From JAXDLK01 sp034666665 (GTDB lineage: Bacteria; Desulfobacterota; Binatia; JACPRU01): a stretch of DNA of 6,168 nt. Made by a program: the position numbers and the translations under genes. The notes under the pieces were generated by a model. That model ran no database searches and was not told where the DNA came from. It saw only the letters and a program-made list of their open reading frames with translations. Location: the NCBI GenBank assembly GCA_034666665.1, contig JAXDLK010000256.1, forward strand, positions 1 through 6,168. Reading direction: 5' to 3'. Positions 1 through 6,168 of this stretch are shown piece by piece; positions within the stretch are counted from its first letter, which is position 1, and every line of letters starts with the position of its first letter.

Positions 1-1
1 C

Positions 2-193
2 ACCGAGGTGGCGCCGGGTCAGGACGTCTCCTTCCGCGAGCAGGCGCGGATGATCTCCGCGTTCCTCGATGCGCTCGAGATCGACCAGGTCGATCTGGTG
101 GGCAACGACACCGGCGGCGGCATCAGCCAGATCTTCGCCGCCACGTACCCGCAAAAGGCGCGTTCGGAGAGGTGGGATTGGCGGCGTTCCTAG
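2..193 (+). pseudogene. Alpha/beta hydrolase fragment (open at left edge, truncated at 3' end)
   Basis: The frame is open from the left edge and encodes 63 residues. It contains a helix (FREQARMISAFLDAL), a beta strand (VDLVG) and a nucleophile elbow GNDTGG at residues 34-39, then the helix that normally follows it (ISQIFAATYPQKAR). An Asp in the nucleophile position (D36, bases 107-109) is known from haloalkane-dehalogenase-like and epoxide-hydrolase-like members of the fold. Family members continue with another strand, a cap domain and the catalytic acid and His. Here similarity stops at about base 165, and the frame ends nine codons later in a low-quality tail (SERWDWRRS). I checked the other two forward frames after base 160 and saw no hydrolase-like continuation, so this looks like a deletion or rearrangement scar rather than a simple frameshift. 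The product would lack most of the active site and is unlikely to be an enzyme. The true start lies outside the window. Family call good, exact substrate class unknown. Confidence 0.
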
Positions 194-963
194 ACAGGTC
201 GGCCACGGAGCACGACGACCGGCCAGGAGAAGTGCACGTCGCCGCCGACGTCGCGGACCGCGAACGCCGCGCGCACGGCGGACGGCGCGGTCGCGAACCG
301 GCGAGTCACCTCGGCGACCACGTCCGGCGGCGAGCCCGAGGTCCGTACCCAGTCCGAGACCAGGAGCTCCGTCCGGTGGTGGTCCTCGAGCGCGTCGACG
401 TGAAGCCCCGCGCCGGAGAAGAGCCGCCGCCACTCGCTCGGCGAGTAGTTGCGCACGTGCGAGGGATCGCGCAGACGCTCGAGATCCTGCTGCCAGCGGT
501 CGAGGTCCGCGTCCTCGGGTGTCGTGGTGTCGGCGACCACCACCCGGCCGCCCGTTCGGAGGAGGCGCCGCGCGGAGGCGAGGAATCGTGGCACCGACAC
601 GAAATGATGCGGCGCCACTCGGCACGACACCACGTCGAAGCTCGCGTCGGCGAACGGCAGATCCTCCGCCGAGGTCTGCACGAACCGGAGGTTCGCGAGG
701 CGCCGCTCGGCGGCGAGCGATCGCGCTTGCTCGAGCATCGGGCGCGTGAGGTCGCTCGCGACCACCCGCCCGGCCGCTTCCGCGAGCGCGAACGCGGCGA
801 AGCCCGCGCCCGTGGCCACGTCGAGCGCGCGATCCGACGGTGACGGCGTGGCAAGGCGAACCAGCGCCTCGAGACTCGTGCCCTGCGCGTGCGGCCGGCT
901 TCGGGCGTAGCGGTGCGCCTGCCGGCCGAACTGCTCGCGGGCGGAGCTCGACGGCGAGCTCAT
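190..963 (-). CDS. Class I SAM-dependent methyltransferase (Methyltransf_11 / UbiE-like)
   Basis: A complete 257-residue protein, normal length for a free-standing small-molecule methyltransferase. It has the Rossmann-type SAM fold: motif I LDVATGAGFAA at residues 47-57 (glycine-rich SAM loop), an acidic residue ending strand 2 (D71 in VVASD) expected to bind the ribose hydroxyls, the AEDLPFAD segment at 99-106 contacting adenine, strand 4 FDVVSCRVAPHHF at 109-121, and strand 5 GGRVVVAD at 138-145. The HHF after strand 4 and the C-terminal layout resemble UbiE/YcgJ-like proteins. The acceptor substrate cannot be read from sequence. The start is chosen because its ATG (963-961) overlaps the upstream cyclase stop as ATGA. 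No good Shine-Dalgarno sequence lies at normal spacing (a GAGG sits about 22 nt upstream), which fits translational coupling. Its TAG stop at 192-190 shares CTAG with the stop of the convergent hydrolase remnant. No terminator hairpin is visible beyond the stop. Confidence 0.
   Translation of the reverse strand: MSSPSSSAREQFGRQAHRYARSRPHAQGTSLEALVRLATPSPSDRALDVATGAGFAAFALAEAAGRVVASDLTRPMLEQARSLAAERRLANLRFVQTSAEDLPFADASFDVVSCRVAPHHFVSVPRFLASARRLLRTGGRVVVADTTTPEDADLDRWQQDLERLRDPSHVRNYSPSEWRRLFSGAGLHVDALEDHHRTELLVSDWVRTSGSPPDVVAEVTRRFATAPSAVRAAFAVRDVGGDVHFSWPVVVLRGRPV
960..963 (-). other. ATGA stop/start overlap (cyclase to methyltransferase)
   Basis: The plus strand reads TCAT here, so the minus strand reads ATGA. 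The ATG starts the methyltransferase and the TGA ends the cyclase. Such four-base overlaps usually mean termination-reinitiation coupling within one mRNA, so the two products should be made together. Confidence 0.
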
Positions 964-3900
964 CCGACGGCGTCGCGGCGCTCGTCCTCGAGCGAAGCGG
1001 GGGAGTTCAGACGGCGCGCTCGCGCCTCGTAGCGGCGGTACCCGATCTCCGCGAGCAGATCGGCCGCCTCCCCGGCCCGCGCCTCCGCGACCGGGAGCTC
1101 GCCGCGGGCGGCGGCGAGCTCGGCCTCCGCGAGGAGAGCGAGCCCGAGAGTCGATCGCGAGCCGAGCTCCCGCGCCATCGAGGCCGCCCGGTGAAGTGCG
1201 TCGTCGGCCGCCTCCCAGTGCTCCGGCCCGGACGCGAGGAGCACGTTGCCGAGCGCCAGGCTGGAGAGCGCCTGCCGGTACCGGCCCTGCCCATGGTCTT
1301 CGGCGAACTCCGCGAGGCGGCGCGCGCGCTCGATCTCGTCGACCGCGACCAGCACCTCGACCAGGAGATGGATCCGCGTGCCGAAGTCGCCGCTGGGCGC
1401 CGTCACCGTCTGGTCGATGAGATCGAGGTAGCGGCCGGTAGCGGTGTGGGTATCGAGCTCGAGCCGCGCGCCGAGGACGAGCGCCGCGGCGGTACGGATC
1501 ATTCCGGCGTTGCCGATCGCCTCGGATACCTCGAGCGCGCGTTCGGCGATGCGCTTGGCCTCCGCGTACTCGCCGCGGAGGAAATGAATCCAGGAGAGGC
1601 CGATCGAGGAGCCGGCCTGCACGGTCCGGTTCGCGGCGCGGATCGCGAGCTCGTAGGTCTCGGCGAAGCGAGCGGCGGCGCCCTCGATGTCGTCGTCATG
1701 GAAGGCCGCCATGTTCCTGAGAAAGAGCGCTCCGAAATATGTGTCCGTCAGCTTGGCGCCGATGCCGAGCTCGTCGAGCCTGGCGACCACCGACTCGAGC
1801 ATGCTGCGCGCGACCTCGAACCGGCCGTCGAGGAAGTAGCCCCAGGCGAGCCCGCGGGAGAGATTCAGCGCCACCAGGTCGAGTCCCGCTGCCTGAGCGA
1901 CCGCGACGCCGCGCTCGATCAGCGCCAGGCCGGAGCCCGCGCGATCGCGCGGCGCCTGCCCGAGGATCATCCCCTCAAAGAGGTAGAACGTGGCGATGCC
2001 CTCGGGGTCGTTCGCCTCTTCGGAGAGCGCACGACCGAGCTGCGCGGCGCGCTCCGCGGCGGCGACGTCCGGAGCGCCGTAGAAGACGGCGAAGCGGCAA
2101 AGGCCGAGAGCGGTCTGCCGGGCGAGCATGCGGAACTCGACCGGCCCGAGGCCGGTCTCGCCGACGACCTGCGAGACGATCGTCCAGGCGTCGCGATAGA
2201 AGCCGAGCGCCGCCGGGTAGGAGGGCAGCTTCTCCGCGTGCTCCGCCGCGCGGAGCATGGTCTCGACCGCCTTCGCGCGATTGTCGCTGCGGGCGAAATG
2301 GTGCGCCACCAGCGCCGCGCCTTCGCCCGACTCGCCGAGCCTCTCGTCGAGCAGGAAGGCGATGCGCTCGTGCAGGGTGCGCCGCTCTCGCAGGAGCAGG
2401 CTCTCGTAAGCGACCTCCTGGGTGAGGCTCTCGCCGAAGCGGAACTCGTCGAGCGACAGCGCGTCCTTCCGGTGGATGATGCCACGGCGCTCGAGCTCCT
2501 CGAGCTCGACGCCGACGTCGATCTCTTCGCTCTCGAGCAGTCGCGTGAGATCGTCCCGGCGGAACTGCCGGCCGAAGACGGCCGCGACCTGCGCCACGCG
2601 CTTCGCCCACGGCCCCAGGCGGTCGAGCCGCGCGGCGATCAGCTCCTGCACCGTGCCGGGGATCTGGATCTCTTCCGCCGGCCGGCTGAGCTCGATGCGT
2701 CCATCGCTGCGCAGGAGATAGCCTTCCTCCACCAGCGCGCGGGTGATCTCCTCGAGGAAGAACGGGTTGCCTTCCGCCCGCGCGAGGATCGAGCGCTCGA
2801 GCGCGTCCGGTACCTGTCCGCCGGCGATCGCGCGGATGACCGCACGCGAGTCGGCCCCCGCCAGCGGCATCAGGTTCAGCTGGGTGAGCGCGGCGCGCGT
2901 CCGCCACGCCGGCTGGAACTCCGGCCGATGGCTGAAGAGGAACATGATCCGCGCCGCCCGGAGCTTCTGTACCGAGAGCTCGAGCATCTCGCGCGTCGCC
3001 TCGTCGACCCAGTGGAGGTCCTCCATCAAGAGCACGACCGGCGACTCGAGACTGACGCCGATCACCAGGTGCGCGATCGCCTCGAACGTCTCGCGGCGAA
3101 GCTCGTCCGCCGGTCGATCCGGGATGCCGTCGATCCGCACGGACAGCAGGCGGCAGAAGTAGGGGTACATCTTGTCGAGGTCGGGATCGAAGCGGCGGAC
3201 CTTCTCGGCGATCTTGTCCGCGGAGGCCGACGCCGTCTCGCGCTCCCGGAGCTCGAAGTACTGGCGGAGCATCGACACGAAAGGCGCGTACGGCACCGAC
3301 TGCGCCAGCGCGGAGCACCGGGCCTCGAAGAGCACGAGCTCGTCGGCGGCGCGGAGCCGCTTGAACTCGTAGAGCAGGCGCGACTTCCCGCCGCCCGCCT
3401 CGCCGACGATGCTCACGACCTGCGGCAAGTTGCCGAGCAGCCGCTCGTAGCAGCCCTCGAGCTGCGCGAGCTCGTTTCCCCGGCCGACGAACGGCGTCAT
3501 GCCGCGCGCCTCGGCGAGCGCCATCGGCGTGCGCGTCTCCGCGAGGGCGATGACCTCGCAGGCGTTCACGGGCTCGCTCTTGCCCTTGACCGTGAACGAC
3601 ACGGCCGGCCTCACCTCGAAGAACCCGCGCACCAGCCGGTGGGTGGATTCGCTGATCAGGATCTTGCCGGGCTGGGCGAGCGCCTCGAGCCGCGCGGCCA
3701 GGTTCGTCGTGTCGCCGATCGCGGTGTAGTCCATCTTGAGGTCGTTGCCGACGTTGCCGACGACCACCGGGCCGGTGTTGATGCCGATGCGGATGCGGAG
3801 CTTGATGCCGAGCTCGGCGCACGACTCGCGATTGAAGCCGTCGAGCGCCTCGCGGATCGCGAGCGCCGCCTGCACGGCGCGGTGCGGCGCGTCCTCGTGG

Positions 3901-4376
3901 GCGATCGGCGCGCCGAAGAGCGCCATCATGCCGTCGCCTGCGAGCTGGTTGACGATGCCCTCGAAGCGGTAGATCTCGCGGAAGGCGAGCTCGAGGTAAC
4001 GATCGAGGAGCTCGCGGTAGTCCTCGGGATCGAGCCGCTCGGCGATCGCCGTCGATCCCACGAGGTCGCAGAACAGGACCGTCACGAGCTTGCGCTCGCC
4101 GCCCATCACCGGCCGGCTGGCGCGGATCTTCTCCGCCAGGGTCTCGGGGATGTGGTCGCGCAGGCGATCGAGCCGATCCGCCGGTGGCGCCGGCGACCCC
4201 GTGGTCTCCGCCGGCGGCGCGGCCGATCCCGTGGCCGTGCCACAGTCGGGACAGAAGCGGAAGCTCGCCTCGAGCGTCGCACCGCAGCTCCCGCAGCGGA
4301 GCTGCACCGGGGTCCCGCACTGGTGGCAGAAACGCTTGCCGGCGAGGATCTCGGTGTCGCAGTTGACGCACCGCAT
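960..4376 (-). CDS. Zinc-ribbon / class III nucleotide cyclase / STAND-AAA ATPase / TPR signalling protein
   Basis: A 1138-residue protein predicted to make cyclic nucleotide from NTP in the cytoplasm; no signal peptide or membrane segment is seen. Residues 1-47 form a double zinc ribbon with four CxxC pairs (C3/C6, C17/C20, C28/C31, C42/C45), followed by a Pro/Ala-rich linker. The cyclase domain spans about 95-280. Metal-binding Asp are D104 (CDLVGST) and D148 (GDGMMALFG), and the transition-state pair is N225 and R229 (TTNLAARLE). The substrate-specifying positions are Q144 and T218 rather than the classic Lys/Asp. An AAA_16/STAND ATPase follows (about 295-620) with Walker A GEAGGGKS at 325-332, Walker B VVLLMED at 447-453 and GNPFFLEE at 536-543. 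From about 690 to 1110 the protein is alpha-helical and TPR-like. The ATG at 4376 is preferred because GAAAGG lies 10 nt upstream and CVNC begins two residues later; an in-frame TTG at 4463 would only add repeat-derived residues. The architecture is a known bacterial type. Its trigger is unknown. Confidence 0.
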   Translation of the reverse strand: MRCVNCDTEILAGKRFCHQCGTPVQLRCGSCGATLEASFRFCPDCGTATGSAAPPAETTGSPAPPADRLDRLRDHIPETLAEKIRASRPVMGGERKLVTVLFCDLVGSTAIAERLDPEDYRELLDRYLELAFREIYRFEGIVNQLAGDGMMALFGAPIAHEDAPHRAVQAALAIREALDGFNRESCAELGIKLRIRIGINTGPVVVGNVGNDLKMDYTAIGDTTNLAARLEALAQPGKILISESTHRLVRGFFEVRPAVSFTVKGKSEPVNACEVIALAETRTPMALAEARGMTPFVGRGNELAQLEGCYERLLGNLPQVVSIVGEAGGGKSRLLYEFKRLRAADELVLFEARCSALAQSVPYAPFVSMLRQYFELRERETASASADKIAEKVRRFDPDLDKMYPYFCRLLSVRIDGIPDRPADELRRETFEAIAHLVIGVSLESPVVLLMEDLHWVDEATREMLELSVQKLRAARIMFLFSHRPEFQPAWRTRAALTQLNLMPLAGADSRAVIRAIAGGQVPDALERSILARAEGNPFFLEEITRALVEEGYLLRSDGRIELSRPAEEIQIPGTVQELIAARLDRLGPWAKRVAQVAAVFGRQFRRDDLTRLLESEEIDVGVELEELERRGIIHRKDALSLDEFRFGESLTQEVAYESLLLRERRTLHERIAFLLDERLGESGEGAALVAHHFARSDNRAKAVETMLRAAEHAEKLPSYPAALGFYRDAWTIVSQVVGETGLGPVEFRMLARQTALGLCRFAVFYGAPDVAAAERAAQLGRALSEEANDPEGIATFYLFEGMILGQAPRDRAGSGLALIERGVAVAQAAGLDLVALNLSRGLAWGYFLDGRFEVARSMLESVVARLDELGIGAKLTDTYFGALFLRNMAAFHDDDIEGAAARFAETYELAIRAANRTVQAGSSIGLSWIHFLRGEYAEAKRIAERALEVSEAIGNAGMIRTAAALVLGARLELDTHTATGRYLDLIDQTVTAPSGDFGTRIHLLVEVLVAVDEIERARRLAEFAEDHGQGRYRQALSSLALGNVLLASGPEHWEAADDALHRAASMARELGSRSTLGLALLAEAELAAARGELPVAEARAGEAADLLAEIGYRRYEARARRLNSPASLEDERRDAVG

Positions 4377-4386
4377 TCTGCTGAGA

Positions 4387-4392
4387 CCTTTC
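4387..4392 (-). promoter_or_regulatory. Shine-Dalgarno sequence of the cyclase gene
   Basis: The minus strand reads GAAAGG followed by a 10-nt spacer and then the ATG at 4376-4374. This purine-rich site settles the start in favour of the zinc-ribbon methionine over the upstream in-frame TTG at 4463. I recognise no convincing -35/-10 promoter in the 102-bp gap, so the cyclase may be transcribed from the transporter's promoter. Confidence 0.
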
Positions 4393-4417
4393 GGCGCGCC
4401 CGCCGCTGAGTCAAGTC

Positions 4418-4508
4418 GGGGACGTTTCACACATTGAGCGCATTTGCGTGACCGGGGTTGCAACCGACCGATGGCCGGTCAAATGCGCTCAAGGTGTGAC
4501 ACGTCCCC
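4418..4508. repeat. 91-bp near-perfect inverted repeat (REP/MITE-like palindromic element)
   Basis: The left arm at 4418-4445 begins GGGGACGTTTCACAC. The right arm at 4481-4508 is its reverse complement over 28 bp with two mismatches (4426/4500 and 4433/4493). Pairing resumes further in, after a four-base bulge (GCGT, 4446-4449), with GACCGG at 4450-4455 against CCGGTC at 4475-4480. The 19-nt loop contains the palindrome GGTTGCAACC (4456-4465). A transcript from either strand could fold into a stem of about 34 bp. The right arm overlaps the last nine codons and stop of the transporter gene; the rest lies between the two genes. There is no T-run after the stem, so it is not a standard intrinsic terminator. 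The termini GGGGAC/GTCCCC and the hairpin form suggest a REP or a miniature transposable element, but I see no transposase or clear target-site duplication. It could also stabilise the upstream mRNA or reduce downstream expression. Confidence 0.
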
Positions 4509-6168
4509 TACGCGCTGCGTCTCCTGCTGCAGGCGGTCGCTCAGAATGCGCGAGACGTTCTTCAGGATCTTGACGGCGATCCGCGGGTAGCGCCGCTCGA
4601 TCCGCGTGAGGAAGCGCTCGTCCATCACCATCACCTCGACGTCGCCCACGGCGACGACGTCCGCGGTCCGCTCGTGCTGGCGGATGAGCCCCATCTCGCC
4701 GAACACGTCGCCGCGCCCGAGGCTCCGCACGACCCGGCGGTGTCCGCCGGAATCGACCTGGACCTCGGCCCCGCCGTTGATGATCACGTACATCGAGTCG
4801 CCGACCTCGCCCTCGCGGACGATCGCCCTTCCGCCGGGGAAGGCGCGGAGCTCGCCCATCAGCGCGACGATCTTCGCCTGCCACGGCCTCAGGTTCTGGA
4901 AGAGGCCGATCGTCTTGTGCGGGTCCGTGCCGAGCTTCAGGTAGAGGACGTCCCAGAGGGTGATGATCCGCGTCGTCGACAGGAGCGCGGGCGTCAGCGC
5001 CACCTCGCCGAAGAAGGCGAACACGAGCGTCGCCGCGGACAGATAGCCGAACTCCTGGATCGGCACGAAGCTCGACGCGCAGAGCGCGAGGAAGCCGAAG
5101 AACAGCAGCACCGAGGCGAAGAGCGCCGGCTTGCCCACCGAGGAGATGGTCTCGAGCAGCGCTCCCTCCTGGTCACCGGTCGCCCGCACCTCGCTCGAGA
5201 GGCGCGACATGATGTGGATGGTGTCGTCGACGGCGATGCCGAGCGCGATCGAGGCGATCATGTTCGTCGCCAGGTTGAGGTCGGCACCCGTCAGCCCCAT
5301 GAGCCCGAGGAAGAAGACGATCGGGAAGATGTTCGGGATCATCGCGATCAGGCCGACGCGGAGCGACAGGAACATCGCCGACATGATCACGAAGATGGTG
5401 CCGGCGGTGAATGCCAGGCTCTCGATCTGGCCGATGACGATGCTGCCCGTGGTCTGCGTGAGCAGGATCAACGTGCCGGTCGGCCGAACCGCGATCTCCG
5501 GCGGGAAGTGACGGCGCGCGTACTCGCGGATGCCCTTCGCGAGATCCGTGACGTCGCTCGAGCGGGTGAGGCTCGTACGCACGAGCACGTTCGTGCGCGC
5601 GAAGTCCGAGGTCACGACGGAGGAGAACGCCTTCGGGTTCGAGGAGATCAGCTGCAGCGCCGCGGCCAGCTGCGCCGGGTTCTCCCACAGGGTCTTGCGC
5701 TCACCCGGCTCCGCGTTGGTGACGATCTCGCCGTTCGGGCCGATCAGGATGTCGCCGCCGGAGACGCGCTGGGCCCCGCGGTCGAAGGCCTCGACGTAGT
5801 CGACGAACGAGATCGTCTTCTCGACGCCAGGCCGGGATTCGAGCCAGCGCTGGAGATCGCGGATGCGCTTCAGCGTGTCCCAGTTCTTGACGACGTTCTT
5901 GCTGCCGTCGATCGCCACGTAGAAGGCGGAGCTTCCCGCAAGGTGCCGGTTGATGACGTTGGTGGCGATCTGGATCGGATCGTCCTCGCGGAAGAACGAC
6001 TGGAAGTTCGAGTCGACGTGGATCCACGGGATCGGTAGCGCCATGGCGATCGCGAGCGCCCCGGCCCCGCCGATCACCGCGCGCCGGTGCCGCATCGAGG
6101 CGGCGGCCGCGCGCCGGAGCCACGCTGAGAGTCCGGGTGCGATGTCGCGGGTCGGGGGAGGGGGGGGA
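4479..6168 (-). CDS. RND/MMPL-family transporter, C-terminal half, with C-terminal cyclic-nucleotide-binding domain (5' end outside window)
   Basis: An inner-membrane exporter of the RND/MMPL superfamily (COG1033-like), seen only in its second half. Numbering from the Met at 6095: a membrane helix at about 5-25, a periplasmic porter domain at about 26-222 starting with VDSNFQSFF, then five helices at about 225-245, 248-268, 273-295, 323-343 and 350-372. The third of these carries GIAVDDTIH (286-294), the signature of this superfamily. A CNB domain follows at about 396-510; its phosphate-binding cassette GDVFGEMGL...ERTADV (462-480) keeps Glu467 and Arg476-Thr477, expected to contact the cNMP ribose and phosphate. 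The frame stays open upstream of 6095 to the window edge, encoding a plausible cytoplasmic linker (GLSAWLRRAAAAAS), so that Met is probably internal and the first half lies outside. The last residues (GDVSHLERI) and TGA come from the inverted repeat. The cargo is unknown; related proteins move lipids, hopanoids or hydrophobic compounds. Fusion to a CNB domain and adjacency to a cyclase suggest ligand-gated transport (inference). Confidence 0.
   Translation of the reverse strand, partial: PPPPPTRDIAPGLSAWLRRAAAASMRHRRAVIGGAGALAIAMALPIPWIHVDSNFQSFFREDDPIQIATNVINRHLAGSSAFYVAIDGSKNVVKNWDTLKRIRDLQRWLESRPGVEKTISFVDYVEAFDRGAQRVSGGDILIGPNGEIVTNAEPGERKTLWENPAQLAAALQLISSNPKAFSSVVTSDFARTNVLVRTSLTRSSDVTDLAKGIREYARRHFPPEIAVRPTGTLILLTQTTGSIVIGQIESLAFTAGTIFVIMSAMFLSLRVGLIAMIPNIFPIVFFLGLMGLTGADLNLATNMIASIALGIAVDDTIHIMSRLSSEVRATGDQEGALLETISSVGKPALFASVLLFFGFLALCASSFVPIQEFGYLSAATLVFAFFGEVALTPALLSTTRIITLWDVLYLKLGTDPHKTIGLFQNLRPWQAKIVALMGELRAFPGGRAIVREGEVGDSMYVIINGGAEVQVDSGGHRRVVRSLGRGDVFGEMGLIRQHERTADVVAVGDVEVMVMDERFLTRIERRYPRIAVKILKNVSRILSDRLQQETQRVGDVSHLERI
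6154..6167. repeat. G-rich homopolymer-like tract at the window edge
   Basis: Thirteen G with a single A (GGGGG A GGGGGGGG). In the transporter frame it encodes a short proline run in the predicted linker before the second-half membrane helix. It could be a real proline-rich linker or low-quality sequence at a contig end. An indel here would affect joining to the missing N-terminal half. Confidence 0.

Noticed and set aside
2..193. Hydrolase fragment as an intact gene interrupted only by a sequencing frameshift
   Set aside because: After base 160 none of the three forward frames gives the expected strand and cap-domain sequence, and the region beyond 190 is fully accounted for by the methyltransferase gene.
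840..4409. A 1189-codon open frame on the plus strand opposite the cyclase gene
   Set aside because: It is antisense to a gene with clear domains. Its translation is dominated by Arg, Glu, Ala, Asp and Leu with no recognisable motif, as expected when a GC-rich gene with strong third-position bias is read backwards.
4377..4463. N-terminal extension of the cyclase from an in-frame TTG at 4463
   Set aside because: The extra 29 residues are mostly encoded by the inverted repeat, while the internal ATG at 4376 has a Shine-Dalgarno sequence at 10 nt and starts right at the zinc ribbon.
4418..4508. Inverted repeat as a rho-independent terminator
   Set aside because: The stem is far longer than usual for a terminator, and neither strand has a T-run after it. 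A weak effect on transcription or mRNA decay remains possible.
4674..6038. A 454-codon open frame on the plus strand opposite the transporter gene
   Set aside because: It is rich in charged residues with no motif or domain, and antisense to a well-supported membrane protein. It is a compositional shadow.
4479..6095. A complete half-size transporter starting at the Met at 6095
   Set aside because: The frame is open further upstream with linker-like residues, and the features seen match the second half of a two-half MMPL protein.

Overview
This is a GC-rich bacterial segment, probably chromosomal and possibly from a metagenome contig. All the substantial genes read on the minus strand, in the order transport protein, then nucleotide cyclase, then methyltransferase. 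The high GC content, RND-type membrane protein and zinc-ribbon/cyclase/ATPase/TPR signalling protein fit a soil or sediment lineage such as Myxococcota, Desulfobacterota, Binatota or Rokubacteria. Nothing here fixes the taxon.

Layout from right to left, the direction of transcription. (1) 6168-4479 holds the C-terminal half of an RND/MMPL-family transporter whose reading frame runs off the right edge, ending in a cyclic-nucleotide-binding (CNB) domain. (2) 4508-4418 is a 91-bp near-perfect inverted repeat. It supplies the last codons and the stop of the transporter and fills most of the 102-bp gap before the next gene. (3) 4376-960 is a large class III nucleotide cyclase with a double zinc ribbon, cyclase catalytic domain, STAND/AAA-type ATPase and TPR-like helical C-terminus. 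(4) 963-190 is a class I SAM-dependent methyltransferase whose ATG overlaps the cyclase TGA (ATGA). (5) 2-193 on the plus strand is a broken fragment of an alpha/beta hydrolase. It is cut shortly after the nucleophile elbow, and its stop interlocks with the methyltransferase stop in one CTAG.

The most interesting reading is functional. A predicted cyclic-nucleotide-synthesising enzyme lies directly downstream of a membrane transporter carrying its own cyclic-nucleotide sensor, on the same strand. Together they could form a local second-messenger circuit in which the cyclase integrates signals through its zinc-ribbon, ATPase and TPR parts and the cNMP controls an efflux or lipid-export protein. 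The methyltransferase is translationally coupled to the cyclase, but its substrate is unknown. This circuit is inferred from gene order and domains; its components belong to known families.

There is no RNA gene, CRISPR array, integrase or transposase in the window. No gene-free stretch exceeds 300 bases.
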